14,279 bases of DNA from Pseudomonadota bacterium (GTDB lineage Bacteria > Cyanobacteriota > Vampirovibrionia > LMEP-6097): positions 1-14,279 of the forward strand of contig RFQS01000030.1 in NCBI GenBank assembly GCA_009924885.1. The letters run 5' to 3'. Position numbers and translations under genes: made by a program. The notes under the pieces were generated by a model. It was given only the letters and a program-made list of their open reading frames with translations, was not told the DNA's origin and made no database searches. Below, piece after piece: positions 1 to 6,573 of the stretch; position 1 is the first letter of the stretch, and every line of letters starts with the position of its first letter.

Positions 1-2
1 CA

Positions 3-320
3 GCCTTATTTCCCCCTCCTGTGAATATATACGCCAATCTTCAACATAGAGGCGTAATTCCTGTACCTAAAAATACACCAAATGCGCTAAGCTTAGGTTC
101 GTCGACAATTGTAAATGGAAACACAATGATTAATTTCCAGGGAGAGAAAGACATATATGGTCGTTATTACAAGAAAAAGAATTTTAATAAACTTCAGCTC
201 AAAAACGGTTTCAAAAGGAACCCATACACACGTGTAAACATTGATCCAACAGCACCAAATACGTATACTTATATAGCCAATGTACCCGCAAATTTAAATC
301 AAAATTTAAAAAGCCTTTAA
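3..320 (+). CDS. 3' fragment of an unrecognised protein gene (5' end outside window)
   Basis: The reading frame is open to the left edge of the window, so the first possible start inside it (GTG at 21) is probably internal. The visible 106 residues are polar and rich in Asn, Tyr and Lys, with no signal peptide, membrane segment or catalytic motif. The stretch around NPYTRVNIDPTAPNTYTY (residues about 73-90 of the visible part) looks like real protein sequence, but I recognise no family. From about position 280 the frame runs antisense through the end of the AsmA-like gene and stops at 318-320, so its last 13 or so codons may be run-on. It overlaps the convergent AsmA frame by 110 bp, which is unusual for two intact genes. 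It is either a truncated gene end or, less likely, a shadow frame. Confidence 0.4.
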   Translation, partial: ALFPPPVNIYANLQHRGVIPVPKNTPNALSLGSSTIVNGNTMINFQGEKDIYGRYYKKKNFNKLQLKNGFKRNPYTRVNIDPTAPNTYTYIANVPANLNQNLKSL

Positions 321-1824
321 AACTTGAGTTACCACTGCCTTTTAAAGTCGCATATTTACTTTCAGCTAAAAGATTATTCATCTGTATAAGTTTGCTCGCA
401 ACAGAGAAATCAGAGCTAGCGGCAAGGAAATGCCCTTCTAAAGCTTTATCTATATTAGTAGTATCTATAGGTAAGAATTTAATATATTTATCTTTTTTCT
501 TTTTCAGATCTAATATCACTGGAATATTAATATCCGTAAATTTCAGTTTGCCATTAGCTATAAGGCTTCTAGACTGCTGTTCTGGAGTTTTACCACTGAA
601 ACTAAGTCTGTACTGAGGTATCTCAAAAGTCCCTTCGACAGGTGCTTTAAACTTCGGATCAAAAGCATGTAAAACCTCATGAATCTTAAGACCACTCAAA
701 GCTCCAGTAGAACTGACCTGCATCGCAAAGCTAATTAAATCTACATTAGTATTTAAAGTGAAATTTAAATTACCCGTAGCATTTTTATTTTTATCTACAC
801 TCTCGATCTTCATAGAACCCTTACTAACATTGAGCTGTAGATTAGGATTCTTTATTAAACTCATAGCCGTATTTAAATTCAATACAGAGCTAATTTTTAA
901 AAGGTTTCTCTCAGCAGCACCTATTCTAAAATCGTTTAAAGTAAGAGTACCAGAGCCATACAGCGCTTTTAAGATATCACCACGTAAACTAGCATTAAGA
1001 TCTACATGCTTCTGCGAACCATTAAAAGCAAGCAGCTTAGCAGAAGTGTCTAACATAGCCTTAGGCAAATCTTTAAGATTAATCTGTGCTTTTAAAGATC
1101 CTTTTACTGGAATGCTGCTTACATCTAAAGGAATAGTCTCTAATGAGCCTTTAAAGCTCAACTTAGAATCACCTTTATCAAAGAAATTCGTATGAAAATC
1201 TATCTCAGAGAGCTTCTCTCTGGGCTTATCACTGATATAAATATCCTTTATATCTAAATTTAAATTTCTGAATCTAAGTGGAGCTCCTTTATATGGCTCA
1301 AAAAGGATATTTGCGTTTTTAATTTTCAGTAAATCTAGGCTAATACTTTTAAGATCTTTCCCTCCCGTATTCATTTCCTCGCGCATTAGATCATCTTCAC
1401 TAGGTTTTAGTAGTTCCTGTAATTTAGTGAAATCTAAACCCTTTAAAGAAACCTCTCTTTTCTGATTCTCGACTAAAGTAAAGACTGGTGATTCGACTAG
1501 AAGTGCCTCCACCAGGAGTTTTCTTTTCAGTAAAGATTTTAACTTCGCTTCTATGTAAAATTTATCTACAGTTAAAGCCTCACCGATTTTAATATCTTCT
1601 ATTACTAGACTAGGATTTAGCTTAATAAAACTCATAAAACTGAATCTCACCTGATTAAACTCGACACTCAGACCAGTGTTCTTAACAATCTGCTCTTTAA
1701 CGATTTTCGCCCAGTTATTTTTAAAGTAAAACTCAAAAAAAGCATAAACCCCAGTCAAGATTAAGGTGAAAACTAATAAGCAGCTTAGAAATATTTTTCC
1801 AAAAGAGGTTAGGGCTTTGGTCAT
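211..1824 (-). CDS. AsmA-family envelope protein, C-terminus probably altered
   Basis: This 537-residue protein has the AsmA layout. A short cytoplasmic N-terminus is followed by one membrane helix (about 9-31) and then a long extracytoplasmic beta-rich region. Residues 50-120 follow the family pattern: TGLSVEFNQVRFSF, then PSLVIEDIKIGEAL, then a LKSLLKRKLLVEAL stretch and an ESPVFTL strand. Known AsmA/TamB-like proteins sit in the inner membrane, span the periplasm and take part in outer-membrane lipid or protein homeostasis; a similar role here is inference. The ATG at 1824 starts immediately before the membrane helix and has a TATAAT box 6 bases upstream, with no clear ribosome binding site. 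The AsmA C-terminal pattern (LKGSGNSSFKGFLNFDLNLRV) runs to about residue 514. The last 23 residues (nt 211-282) look like unrelated run-on read antisense through the neighbouring plus-strand frame, so the native C-terminus may be lost. Confidence 0.8.
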   Translation of the reverse strand: MTKALTSFGKIFLSCLLVFTLILTGVYAFFEFYFKNNWAKIVKEQIVKNTGLSVEFNQVRFSFMSFIKLNPSLVIEDIKIGEALTVDKFYIEAKLKSLLKRKLLVEALLVESPVFTLVENQKREVSLKGLDFTKLQELLKPSEDDLMREEMNTGGKDLKSISLDLLKIKNANILFEPYKGAPLRFRNLNLDIKDIYISDKPREKLSEIDFHTNFFDKGDSKLSFKGSLETIPLDVSSIPVKGSLKAQINLKDLPKAMLDTSAKLLAFNGSQKHVDLNASLRGDILKALYGSGTLTLNDFRIGAAERNLLKISSVLNLNTAMSLIKNPNLQLNVSKGSMKIESVDKNKNATGNLNFTLNTNVDLISFAMQVSSTGALSGLKIHEVLHAFDPKFKAPVEGTFEIPQYRLSFSGKTPEQQSRSLIANGKLKFTDINIPVILDLKKKKDKYIKFLPIDTTNIDKALEGHFLAASSDFSVASKLIQMNNLLAESKYATLKGSGNSSFKGFLNFDLNLRVHWLYKYTYLVLLDQCLHVCMGSF

Positions 1825-1830
1825 ATAGAG

Positions 1831-1836
1831 ATTATA
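1831..1836 (-). promoter_or_regulatory. Putative -10 box of the AsmA-like gene
   Basis: On the minus strand a perfect TATAAT lies only 6 bases before the ATG at 1824. Transcription starting about 7 bases after the box would begin at the start codon, giving a leaderless mRNA. No good -35 is visible; TTCGGT 15 bases upstream is a weak match. Confidence 0.4.
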
Positions 1837-1908
1837 TCTTAGGACACTGTTACCGAACCTGTAAGTCCAAGGCTGAACACAATTCTATGTTCTCATTACA
1901 ATAAAATT

Positions 1909-2124
1909 TCAATCACATTCAAACATAGAAATTAGCAGATCTAACTCAGATATATTTTTACGTCTAATTTCTAAAACACTTTTAGGGAGCTGATCTTGAT
2001 AATATTGCAATTCATCTTTATTTTCTAAAATTCCATCTAGAGTATTTTTTAATTTTCTCACTTGCCTTTCTCGCTCAGCAGGTTTTAATATTTGACAATC
2101 AAGTGGTATTTCTCGACCAAGCAC
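1909..2124 (-). CDS. Small unknown protein coupled to the upstream AAA ATPase
   Basis: A 71-residue protein starting at GTG 2124, 1 bp after the ATPase stop codon. Such tight spacing suggests translational coupling and a functional pair. The sequence is highly charged and predicted helical: ERERQVRKLKNTLDGIL (18-34), then KDELQYYQDQLPKSVLEIRRK, then a hydrophobic amphipathic end LDLLISMFECD. There is no signal peptide, no HNH motif and no Toprim-like acidic set. It is therefore not an RloB or PtuB nuclease, the usual partners of such ATPases, which are also much longer. It could be a small regulator or antitoxin-like subunit, or the remnant of a longer partner. I do not recognise its family. 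The short length lowers certainty, but the position supports a real gene. Confidence 0.6.
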   Translation of the reverse strand: MLGREIPLDCQILKPAERERQVRKLKNTLDGILENKDELQYYQDQLPKSVLEIRRKNISELDLLISMFECD

Positions 2125-2125
2125 T

Positions 2126-3331
2126 TTAATTATAAAAGCCTCTAGCTAACCAGTCTATATCTGGAATGCCACCATAAGCGCCATTTAAATATTTCTGAGC
2201 GTGGTTTTCATCATTACGAACGCCCTCCACTTCATCTAGGCGATATAGCTCTGTAGAAAGGTTTTCCTTATTTTTTTCAATCACAAATATTTGTGTTTTA
2301 GTAAGCTCCTTTAGTAAAAGAGCTTGGTGTGTAGTAAATAAAATCTGAGCATTATGCTTATTTATCTTTTTATCTAAAAATAGTGAAAGCATTTTCTGTA
2401 TAAGATGTGGATGAATATTAGTTTCTATTTCATCTATAACCATAATCCCACCATTTTCAAGGACTGGGATTATCTTTAAAAATAAACCAAATGCAGCCTG
2501 CGTTCCATGGGATTCCTCTCCGAAGAATAGTTCAAACTCACGCCCTGTATCAGTCTTATGCTTAAACTTGAGAAGCTTAATATTTTCATCTTTACCAATA
2601 TAATCATCAAAAACTAAGCCCGTAATTGCCATATCTACAGTTTTCAGCAAATTCATAGTTTTCCTCTGTAAGGCTTGATTCTCGGAGAGTTCCTGCACTG
2701 TGCTGAAAGAAACAAAATGTCGCAGGATAGTATAGTTAGTGTCAATCGAAAAATGACACTGATTAAAAAAAACTATCTTTGGCAGATAGCCAGTACTTAA
2801 AAGACCAGATAGGATGGGAACATTTTGGCGATCCAAAAAACGTTGCTTATCAACTTTGTTGATATCTATATTTGGGATTTTTAAATTATTTTTAGCTTCC
2901 CGATTTAGACTGAAGATCTGCACAGGGCGGGTCTTCTGCCCCTGAGCTTTCTTGGTTAATACTTCTTGTTTAATTTGTTCTCTTGTAAAAATTATCGTAT
3001 ACCGATACAGGTCTCCTTGGTTAAAAAACTCTATCTCCATAAAAGAATCTTCATGCGAGTATAACGAATGAGTCCTGTAAGATAAATTGGCATCAGTGCT
3101 ATGAGTATGATAGGAATCTTTTATTAAAGAAATTAAAAAAGATAAACCTCTAAGTATATTAGATTTACCAGAGCCATTAGCTCCCACGATACCAGCCAGA
3201 AGAGTAAAATAAGAGGAACCTCTCTCAGAAAAAGAATCATTCAGTAAATCTTTCTTGGAAACCTCGAAAGATAGAGTCTGTGGCTCAATTCCAATACTAT
3301 AAAAATTTGACACCGTAAAAGATTTAAGCAT
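2126..3331 (-). CDS. ABC-type AAA family ATPase (COG1106/RloA-like), possible defence ATPase
   Basis: A cytoplasmic 401-residue ATPase with an SMC/OLD-like split head. It has a Walker A GANGSGKS (50-57) after an N-terminal LKSFTVSNFYSIG strand, an ABC-signature-like ESHGT (273-277), Walker B IMVIDE (296-301) with D-loop ETNIHPHL, and a switch histidine in TTHQ (333-336). The C-terminal block RNDENHAQKYLNGAYGGIP (372-390) is typical of COG1106 proteins such as RloA and AbiLi ATPases. Known relatives act as sensor/effector ATPases in abortive-infection systems, usually with a nuclease such as RloB. Here only a 71-residue gene follows, 1 bp after the stop. The ATG at 3331 has GGAGA just upstream, and a TAAAAT box and inverted repeat overlap the promoter. 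The fold assignment is firm; a defence role is inference. Confidence 0.85.
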   Translation of the reverse strand: MLKSFTVSNFYSIGIEPQTLSFEVSKKDLLNDSFSERGSSYFTLLAGIVGANGSGKSNILRGLSFLISLIKDSYHTHSTDANLSYRTHSLYSHEDSFMEIEFFNQGDLYRYTIIFTREQIKQEVLTKKAQGQKTRPVQIFSLNREAKNNLKIPNIDINKVDKQRFLDRQNVPILSGLLSTGYLPKIVFFNQCHFSIDTNYTILRHFVSFSTVQELSENQALQRKTMNLLKTVDMAITGLVFDDYIGKDENIKLLKFKHKTDTGREFELFFGEESHGTQAAFGLFLKIIPVLENGGIMVIDEIETNIHPHLIQKMLSLFLDKKINKHNAQILFTTHQALLLKELTKTQIFVIEKNKENLSTELYRLDEVEGVRNDENHAQKYLNGAYGGIPDIDWLARGFYN

Positions 3332-3340
3332 TATCTCTCC

Positions 3341-3368
3341 ATTTTAACGAATTCTCGTTATTTTTCAG
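3341..3368 (-). promoter_or_regulatory. Putative promoter with overlapping operator for the ATPase gene pair
   Basis: On the minus strand, CTGAAA (3363-3368) is separated by 16 bases from TAAAAT (3341-3346), which lies 9 bases before the ATG at 3331. An inverted repeat with 6-bp arms, plus-strand TAACGAATTCTCGTTA at 3345-3360, fills the spacer and touches the -10 box, a typical place for a repressor site. No regulator gene is visible beside it, though the small protein encoded downstream could be one (inference). Confidence 0.4.
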
Positions 3369-3421
3369 GGAATACTTAAATTTTATACCATTCTAACTGA
3401 TATCTCTTTCTTTTTAATAAG

Positions 3422-3498
3422 TGGTAGCTGGGGGCGGAATCGAACCGCCGACCTGAGGGGTATGAATCCTCTGCTCTAGCCAACTGAGCTACCCAGCC
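3422..3498 (-). tRNA. tRNA-Met (CAT), elongator type
   Basis: A 77-nt cloverleaf with encoded CCA. The acceptor stem is GGCTGGG/CCCAGCT with a G1-U72 wobble and discriminator A73. The D arm is GCTC/GAGC, the anticodon loop is TTCATAC, the T arm is GGCGG/CCGCC and the T loop is TTCGATT. The TTCATAC loop and the GCTACCA end match the Bacillus-type elongator tRNA-Met rather than initiator tRNA (no C1-A72 mismatch, no run of three G-C pairs below the anticodon loop) or tRNA-Ile2 (which usually has CTCATAA). The pair closing the anticodon loop is A31-C39, a mismatch. A TAAAAT box at 3511-3516 (minus strand) could be its -10. Confidence 0.95.
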
Positions 3499-3571
3499 AC
3501 GCGAACTAAGATTTTAACACTTTTAAGATATTAGGAACTTATCAGATTTCAGAAAAAAGAATAATTTTTTC

Positions 3572-3586
3572 TTGACAGTATATAAT
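3572..3586 (+). promoter_or_regulatory. Putative lpxC promoter -10 box, start-proximal
   Basis: TATAAT at 3581-3586 lies 7 bases before the lpxC ATG at 3594, so transcription would start at or next to the start codon. TTGACA at 3572-3577 is only 3 bases upstream of it and cannot serve as its -35. No Shine-Dalgarno sequence precedes the ATG. Confidence 0.4.
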
Positions 3587-3593
3587 TTTCAGA

Positions 3594-4424
3594 ATGAGCT
3601 TACCTAATGCGACTTTTAAAAGTCTTGAGATATCCGCTAAAGGACTTATTAGCAGAGCTGATGCAAAAGCTAAAATTATTAATAATACTAATAAGGGAAT
3701 TAGATTTTTTGTTCAAAGAGATTTAATAAATATCCCTGAACAATATTTAGAGACCGCGATTCCCGCTCATGTAAATAACATCTCCAGCACACAAAGAAAC
3801 ACTGTTCTAAGCAATGGCGTCGATTCCATCTGCCTTACTGAACATTTTCTAGCAGCTTGCGCTCTAGCGAATCTTAATAATATAGATGTCTACCTAGATA
3901 ATGAAGAACTGCCTTTCGGGGATGGTTCTGCTAATTTATGGTTAGAGCTTTTTAAAAAACATAATTTAATTCAAACTGTAAAAGAATCACAGATAAAGCT
4001 TGAAGAAGAGATTTACATCGAAGATCCTAATCAAGCACATAAATATATTAAAGCCATTCCTACAGATGCTAATTTTAGTGCTACTTATCAGATGGACTGG
4101 AATCATCCCAAGATAGGAAAACAGTCCTATACTTGGGCTTTAGATAAAGATGCGATAGAAGAAGTCGCTAACGCTAGAACTTTCAGTACTGAAGCTGAAA
4201 ACCAGATGCTTGGCTTAAGTGGCTGGATAGTGGGTATTACTGAAACTGATTTCACTGTGCCTTTAAGATTTCCAGACGAACCTAGTAGGCATAAGGTTTT
4301 AGACCTCATCGGTGATCTTTATCTCTCAGGAATTAATCCACTAAATTTTCAAATGCAGGTAATAAGTAATCAGGGCGGCCATTATTTAAATTCTCTGCTC
4401 GCAAGGGAATTAAGTAAGCTGTGA
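3594..4424 (+). CDS. lpxC: UDP-3-O-acyl-N-acetylglucosamine deacetylase (LpxC)
   Basis: LpxC removes the acetate from UDP-3-O-acyl-GlcNAc, the committed step of lipid A synthesis in the cytoplasm. The zinc and catalytic residues are recognisable by alignment from memory to E. coli LpxC. H84 with E83 lie in TEHFLAAC, corresponding to H79/E78. H233, K234 and D237 lie in RHKVLDLIGDL, corresponding to H238, K239 and D242. H263 in QGGHYLN corresponds to H265. The ELPFGDGSA stretch (105-113) is also conserved. At 276 residues it is shorter than the usual 300 or so. The N-terminal GLHTG motif is replaced by KGLISRAD, and ARTFGF is ARTFST, so the acyl tunnel may differ. It is a divergent but apparently active enzyme. 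The downstream gene overlaps it by 4 bp. Confidence 0.9.
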   Translation: MSLPNATFKSLEISAKGLISRADAKAKIINNTNKGIRFFVQRDLINIPEQYLETAIPAHVNNISSTQRNTVLSNGVDSICLTEHFLAACALANLNNIDVYLDNEELPFGDGSANLWLELFKKHNLIQTVKESQIKLEEEIYIEDPNQAHKYIKAIPTDANFSATYQMDWNHPKIGKQSYTWALDKDAIEEVANARTFSTEAENQMLGLSGWIVGITETDFTVPLRFPDEPSRHKVLDLIGDLYLSGINPLNFQMQVISNQGGHYLNSLLARELSKL

Positions 4425-5251
4425 AAATATTATCAAATCTAAGATTTAAGACTAGGCAAGAGCCTGATAGTAAAAGAAGAATTTTTCTGATAATTTTTTT
4501 CTGTTTTACATTTACCATAAGCTCTCTTAATGCCTTACGAGCAGATGATTTCATTATAAAAATCACTGGACCTCATTTAGATAACCTCTCAGCATTAAGC
4601 CTTAAGCTTGCTGTAGATCCTAAAAAATACTGTGAGCTTGATAAAGAGATTAATATAAATAGGCAGACTTTCTTTAAAAATGTCGATCCACAGGGTTCAC
4701 TTATTAATATTTCATTTAAGACCAGTACAGCGAATCTTCTGAACACTAAAAGCGTCTCTGCTGTCATTAAGGACAGTAATTCAGAAACTATAGAAATAAA
4801 AGGCAAGCTTAAAAGGCTTAATTATACTGGAAAGTTAAGTGCAAAAGTTTTAAGTGCTGAGCTTGTAGCTGATTTCGGTAAAGAATTAGACACTAAGCTT
4901 ATTAGTACTGTGATAAGCATCACTAAAGAAGATGATTTATTACCTTTTTTCGGAATCACGAAAGCTAAAATCCTAGGACCTAATCCTAGATTATATTCCA
5001 AGAAAATGTTTATTAGCATAGGTGATATAGAAACTTATGGTTTTAATTTAGAAAAAAATATCACCAATATGAAAATCAATAATCAGAAAGCGGATTTAAT
5101 TAATAAGAAGATGATAATTGCTAATATCGCCCTAGATGAAATGCCCGAGAATATGAAACTGCCAGTTACCCTCTCTATGATGGTGGCTGGGAAAGAGGTT
5201 AAGAAAAATATTGGGGTTATTGATTTGATTGAATCGGTGGAATTAAGGTAA
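4421..5251 (+). CDS. Exported protein of unknown function, coupled to lpxC
   Basis: The GTG start overlaps the lpxC stop (GTGA), implying translational coupling. The 276-residue product begins with a basic segment (RFKTRQEPDSKRR), then a hydrophobic stretch (21-36), then SSLNALRA before DD. This reads as a signal peptide cut near residue 41, or else an uncleaved anchor. The rest is beta-rich. A first domain (about 43-130, SALSLKLAVDPKKY onward) loosely resembles cohesin- or Ig-like sheets. A second (about 165-276) has IPT/Ig-like spacing, with a TKAKILGPNPRL start and an ending that alternates hydrophobic residues. No catalytic motif is visible. It probably acts in the periplasm or cell envelope; a link to lipopolysaccharide is only suggested by the coupling. 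I recognise no family. Confidence 0.75.
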   Translation: MKILSNLRFKTRQEPDSKRRIFLIIFFCFTFTISSLNALRADDFIIKITGPHLDNLSALSLKLAVDPKKYCELDKEININRQTFFKNVDPQGSLINISFKTSTANLLNTKSVSAVIKDSNSETIEIKGKLKRLNYTGKLSAKVLSAELVADFGKELDTKLISTVISITKEDDLLPFFGITKAKILGPNPRLYSKKMFISIGDIETYGFNLEKNITNMKINNQKADLINKKMIIANIALDEMPENMKLPVTLSMMVAGKEVKKNIGVIDLIESVELR

Positions 5252-5269
5252 AGGTCAGTGCCGTGATAA

Positions 5270-5322
5270 CCACAGGCAGGGTATAAAATATTATACTACT
5301 CTGTTAAGATAGCCCTGTGTGG
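5270..5322 (+). promoter_or_regulatory. Nested inverted repeats and putative promoter before the TIGR04255 gene
   Basis: An outer imperfect inverted repeat pairs CCACA-gg-CAGGG (5270-5281) with CCCTGTGTGG (5313-5322), 10 bp with a two-base bulge. Inside it lies a second inverted repeat, GTATAAAATATTATAC (5281-5296), with 6-bp arms. TATACT (5292-5297) is a candidate -10. The right outer arm runs into GGAG (5321-5324), the likely ribosome binding site of the gene starting at 5336, so the hairpin could mask it in a read-through transcript from lpxC. It lacks the T tract of a standard terminator. Confidence 0.4.
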
Positions 5323-5335
5323 AGTTTGAGATTAC

Positions 5336-6079
5336 ATGAATCACAAAAACTATAAAAATTCACCCTTAAATGAGGTTGTTTTTGAGATTAAGTTAGAAAC
5401 TGCTTCATCTGACGTAATAGAGAGTCTTTCTGAGATATGCAAGTCTCTAGAGACTGATTACCCTATTTGTAAAAAAAAATACTTAAGCGAATTTTCGTTA
5501 AATTTTGAAAATGAGATATCTCTCCCCTCCACTGAGACGAAACAGTCTTTAGAGGGTTTTTTTCTCTCTTCTGAAGATGAGAAAAGTGTTTTACATTTAA
5601 TGCGAGATGGCTTTGCCGTAAGTGTTTTAAAACCTTATACTGGCTGGGATCATGCTTTCCCATCTTTTCTAAAGTATTGGAATATATACTTAAATAAAGT
5701 CACTCCTAGATATATTAATCGAATCGCAGTTAGGAGCATTAATGTTATTCCGAATGTCTCTAGTAGAGATATTCAGGCTTATCTTTCTATTGGTGAGACT
5801 GATAACTTAACAGGGTCTCGTTTATTAGGATTTTTTGATAAAAGAATTTTTTCTCTTGACAATGAAGCCCAATTCCAAGCAGTCATTACTAAAACATCCA
5901 ATGAAAGAAATGGTGATGAAGACCTATCTGACATTATTCTTGATATTGATGTCTCAAATATAGTACAGAGAGAATATGATTCAGCGAGTATTAAGAGCAT
6001 ATTTGCCTCAATTAGGTCACACAAAAATCAAGTCTTTGAATCCATAATCACAGATAAGTCTAGGAGCCTATTCAATTAA
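5336..6079 (+). CDS. TIGR04255 family protein (uncharacterised)
   Basis: A 247-residue soluble protein with the hallmarks of TIGR04255, a sporadically distributed family of about this length and unknown biochemistry. It has PLNEVVFEI near the N-terminus (10-18), KPYTGW (99-104), RIAVRSINVI (129-138), ILDIDV (201-206) and a C-terminal N-x-x-F-x-x-x-ITDK segment (231-241). No nuclease, ATPase or membrane signature is visible. GGAG lies 11 bases before the ATG. It is the first gene of a compact three-gene cassette: the next ATG overlaps its stop (TAATG). The patchy distribution of the family and its position beside a restriction system suggest an accessory, possibly defensive role, which is inference. 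Confidence 0.8.
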   Translation: MNHKNYKNSPLNEVVFEIKLETASSDVIESLSEICKSLETDYPICKKKYLSEFSLNFENEISLPSTETKQSLEGFFLSSEDEKSVLHLMRDGFAVSVLKPYTGWDHAFPSFLKYWNIYLNKVTPRYINRIAVRSINVIPNVSSRDIQAYLSIGETDNLTGSRLLGFFDKRIFSLDNEAQFQAVITKTSNERNGDEDLSDIILDIDVSNIVQREYDSASIKSIFASIRSHKNQVFESIITDKSRSLFN

Positions 6080-6573
6080 TGTCAGCATTAAATCATAATC
6101 CCCTATATCACAAAAGCTCACAAGCTGTTAGTCCAAATTCTCAAATCTTACGCAGGCTTGAATTTAACGCACAAAGCTATCACAAAAATACTTTAACAGA
6201 AGGATTGCTTGATATATTCGAGTCAGATATTTTAGATATCCAGAAGCAATGCTCTAGTGGGGGATGGGATGGTTATAATGCTGAGCCAATCTCCTTAGAA
6301 ACAGCGAAACAATTAATTATGTTTTACAGGGAAAAAATCTCGCCGCTGAATGTGTTAAATCCAGAAATATCACCATCTTCAGATGGCTTTTTAGGTTTAG
6401 AGTGGATTTCTGATTACCAAGATAGAATCTTAATAGTCCCAGAGATTGAAACTATAGTCTACGCTTCTATAGTAAGAGCTAATAAAAATCATGGAGAGAT
6501 AGGTATAAAAGATGAGCTACCTGAGACGATTGTTAGAATGCTTAAAAAGTATTTTTCACCTAAATTCAACTAA
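6079..6573 (+). CDS. Small GWDGY-motif protein, second gene of TIGR04255 cassette
   Basis: A 164-residue soluble protein whose ATG overlaps the preceding stop codon by one base. Two blocks stand out: GGWDGYNAEPI (61-71), followed by a helix SLETAKQLIMFY, and PEISPSSDGFLGLEW (95-109), followed by two beta strands, RILIVPEIETIVYASI. From memory, the combination of a GWDGY-A-x-P block, a proline-rich P-x-P-x-DG-x-x-LEW block and a closing x-YA strand recurs in uncharacterised bacterial proteins found beside TIGR04255 genes. No enzymatic residues are obvious; the conserved Trp, Asp and Gly could form a binding surface. GGAG at 6063-6066 can serve as its ribosome binding site. It is probably a partner of its neighbours. 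Confidence 0.75.
   Translation: MSALNHNPLYHKSSQAVSPNSQILRRLEFNAQSYHKNTLTEGLLDIFESDILDIQKQCSSGGWDGYNAEPISLETAKQLIMFYREKISPLNVLNPEISPSSDGFLGLEWISDYQDRILIVPEIETIVYASIVRANKNHGEIGIKDELPETIVRMLKKYFSPKFN

Noticed and set aside
392..1195. Plus-strand open frames at 392-616 and 758-1195
   Set aside because: They are antisense to the well-supported AsmA-like gene, have no family resemblance and no convincing start signals.
2040..2124. 71-residue protein as a truncated HNH (PtuB-like) or RloB nuclease
   Set aside because: It contains no histidine and no cluster of conserved acidic residues with the right spacing.
3422..3498. tRNA-Met as an integration site for the ATPase module
   Set aside because: I saw no second copy of the tRNA 3' end near 1825-1910 or elsewhere, and there is no integrase gene.
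3572..3577. Perfect TTGACA as the -35 of lpxC
   Set aside because: It is only 3 bases from the TATAAT box, and a -10 at 17 bases would fall inside the coding region.
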